DNA of 64,000 bases, from contig LS997565.1 in assembly GCA_000469685.2 (NCBI GenBank), forward strand, positions 47,172,810 to 47,236,809, read 5' to 3'. Both the position numbers and the translations under genes were made by a program. Positions within the stretch are counted from its first letter, which is position 1. Every line of letters starts with the position of its first letter. This DNA is from Haemonchus contortus. Lineage: Eukaryota; Nematoda; Chromadorea; Rhabditida; Trichostrongylidae. This document shows positions 62,109-64,000 of the stretch, one piece after another. A model generated the notes under the pieces. The model was not told where the DNA came from and searched no databases. It was given only the letters and a program-made list of their open reading frames with translations.

Positions 62109-63577
62109 TATCCTCGGAGCTTGATTGTTATTCGATATTTAATAAATTATGATATGGCTCATGATAAAATCTGATATGTGTGATTACTCTCTCAGAAAAT
62201 GCTCGTTCATACCCCAACCTATCACCGATCGCGATTTCCTGCTGGTATGCGATGGTTATCTTCACCCAGGTTCTTGACTGTTCTTACCAAGCCATATGTA
62301 TACTTCGTGGTACTGTAGAAGTCACTACGGCTCCGATGTCCACTGAATAACAGCACAAGAACAGTTGATCGACTGCTGTGGGAGAGCTAGCTTGTGGGAA
62401 GAGGGGTAGACGACTGTGGGTTATGGGGAAGAACTAACAATAAGCGAAATACGAAAATCACTGTGCTAGTAGGAGGGAAACGTCTTCTGGTTAGGTCCCG
62501 CCCCCAAAATTGGGCCTGATATGTCCCTACACCTTTATCTCTATGCCCTCACTTTGGTTTCCACTTACTTTACCTGCATCTTGCAGCGAAATATCTCTAT
62601 TTTAGATGAATTTTCAGGAATGATGGCATCGTTTTCTTAGAAACCGAAGTACTGCTGGTTAATTAGGCTCCCTATCATTGAAGCTTATTCATTCTTCAAT
62701 TCAACTAATGCAAGTGACTTTTTAACGACTACTGTCTCAATGGATGCAAATTGTCACACAATACGTCTCGTCTCCAGAAATCGAGGTAGTAGAGAAGAAG
62801 GCGGAGATCGTACGCCTCCGCGCCTCCGAACTCCCTTCTTCTATAGAACTGTCCTTCGTGTTTCAACACACGCTTGGACTCTACGTAATCAAAATGAACA
62901 TACTGCCAGCGTCACTGAGCCCGATGTGGAAAGGTTGCTGGGAATTTCCCTACTTACATAAGTACAAAGGGGAATCCGGAATCACGAGATTCACCAGGAT
63001 TGAAGAGCCCTTGCTTAGCTCATGGAACGAAGGATAAGGTCATCAATCACGCGATATTGTGGTGACCGTTGGACCAAAGCGATTACCGGATGAATCCCCA
63101 CGAATGAACACTAGTAGAATCGCTAATGCGATGGTTTGACTCCCTTACGAAAGCTCTGAACGAGAGGAGTACCATATCTCATGTCTCCTAAGCCAGGGCG
63201 AGTCACCAGACCACTCTGCCTCGCGAGAGGTACGAAAGAAAAAGTTACTATTTCTCTCAACAAATCGATAATCTACGGGACGGAAAGTGAAGCAGGTGAT
63301 TCGATTTCTTTTGTAACAATTTATGAAAAAACAGCTCAACAATTATAGAATCAACATAACGTCGAGTCTTCATATGATAGACGAAACCGGAGAAGTATCC
63401 ACGAAATTGTATTCTCTGTTGACAAACAATTCTTGTTTAAATACCCTATAAATATGAAGCCATTCGAAAGTACGTTTCCGGATGGCCTTGTCAGAAAAAA
63501 GAATTGGTAAACGTAAACTGTAAACAGTAAGGACAGTCCGACATGGGAATAGAAACATTGATAGAAATTAGAAATGC
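62109..63577. other. convergent intergenic region between gene F and eIF3m
   Basis: Besides the polyadenylation signal of gene F, two overlapping plus-strand frames at 62740-63037 are open for 70-100 codons but show no family motif, signal peptide or splice support. No gene is called here. Confidence 0.4.
62141..62146 (+). terminator. polyadenylation signal of gene F
   Basis: AATAAA 33 nt after the TGA of gene F. Confidence 0.65.
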
Positions 63578-64000
63578 TCAAGCAAGACTATCAATATGCT
63601 GGTTGATATTGTGAATATTGGCATGCGACTGCTTCAGGTTGTTCACTAGGGTCTGGAGTCGTTTCTATAACAACTGATTACATTAGTCTAGGGACGACAG
63701 GAAGATAAAATGAATCACTCTGAACTAATGTATTCTGGCGAACCTGCAACGTTTGCCATTGCTCACGTCCAAATTGGCGATGTTGAAAAGAGCTTACCAC
63801 TAATGTTCTAGTCATTTCGTTCAACTTGCCCTGCAAATTGAATCCATGTTCCCGCACTAGGAAAACTCACGAACGTTTAACAGCCAAGGTTTACACTTAC
63901 AGATATGGCATTCACTTGGATAGCATCTATTATAAACTCTTCCAGATGATCATCGGGTGGCAAATCTAGCTCCTCCGCAAGTTTATCGAGGTGGATCACC
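63578..64000 (-). CDS. eif3m: eIF3 subunit M, C-terminal exons (partial at window edge)
   Basis: C-terminal end of translation initiation factor 3 subunit M, a PCI-domain protein of the cytoplasmic eIF3 complex; in C. elegans the product is also reported to serve the COP9 signalosome. Exons on the minus strand: beyond 64000 to 63901, 63830-63744, and 63664-63578 ending in TGA. All junctions are phase 0 and both internal exons are 87 nt. Recognition rests on [14 protein letters not shown], which corresponds to the DD-x-E-x-F-V-I-D-A-V stretch of the winged-helix part of the PCI domain, followed by [20 protein letters not shown], which matches the family's V-V-S-x-x-x-x-R-x-F-G-x-x-Q-W-x-x-L block. 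A short helical tail of about 28 residues follows, as usual. The donor after the middle exon is GTTCGC, weaker than consensus. The gene continues off the right side; about 90 residues are visible. Confidence 0.9.

Noticed and set aside
62740..63037. Two overlapping plus-strand frames
   Set aside because: No recognisable domain, signal peptide or splice partner; likely chance.
1..64000. CRISPR arrays, bacterial operons, riboswitches or phage genes
   Set aside because: Spliced nematode genes and eukaryotic transposons throughout; no regularly spaced short repeats or ribosome-binding-site-led gene strings.

Overview
This looks like nuclear DNA from a nematode, most likely a clade V worm of strongylid (hookworm-like) type. 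It carries nematode-only chemoreceptor families (srsx and srx), short coding exons with TTTCAG-type acceptors and GTRAGT-type donors, long introns, and a dense load of degenerate transposons. The species cannot be fixed from the sequence. Almost all coding capacity is in exons too short to stand out as ORFs, so I assembled the genes by splice site, phase and paralogue alignment.

Layout. Three tandem minus-strand srsx-type receptor genes share seven exons and identical intron phases: A (9823 to 1180, 311 aa), B (21115 to 13226, 308 aa) and C (35918 to 30571, 307 aa). A fourth minus-strand receptor, D (53538 to 46835, nine exons, 296 aa), belongs to the srx family. On the plus strand are two intact paralogues of a small secreted eight-cysteine protein that I do not recognise: E (44077-46505, 157 aa) and F (56836-62108, 159 aa). 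A dead exon of a third copy lies at 25307-25434. Each secreted-type gene sits head-to-head with a receptor gene (B/dead copy, C/E, D/F). The right edge holds the last three exons of eIF3 subunit M on the minus strand (63578 to beyond 64000).

Mobile DNA fills introns and intergenic space. There is a 1.3 kb Tc1/mariner element with intact TIRs and TA target sites (15816-17114), nested with a piggyBac-type MITE inside an older TA-flanked MITE. There are also a mariner relic (about 7455-8430), a broken Penelope-like element with GIY-YIG endonuclease and a hammerhead-like 3' motif (about 39500-41560), two fragments of RTE-type LINEs, and four MITE families (TA, TA, TTAA and 8-bp target sites). A 2.6 kb foldback element, two GC-rich foldback elements and about eleven copies of a tRNA-derived SINE complete the set.

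Functionally, the receptors are expected to be sensory-neuron chemoreceptors and the eight-cysteine proteins to be secreted. Any link between the two groups is inference from their positions alone.
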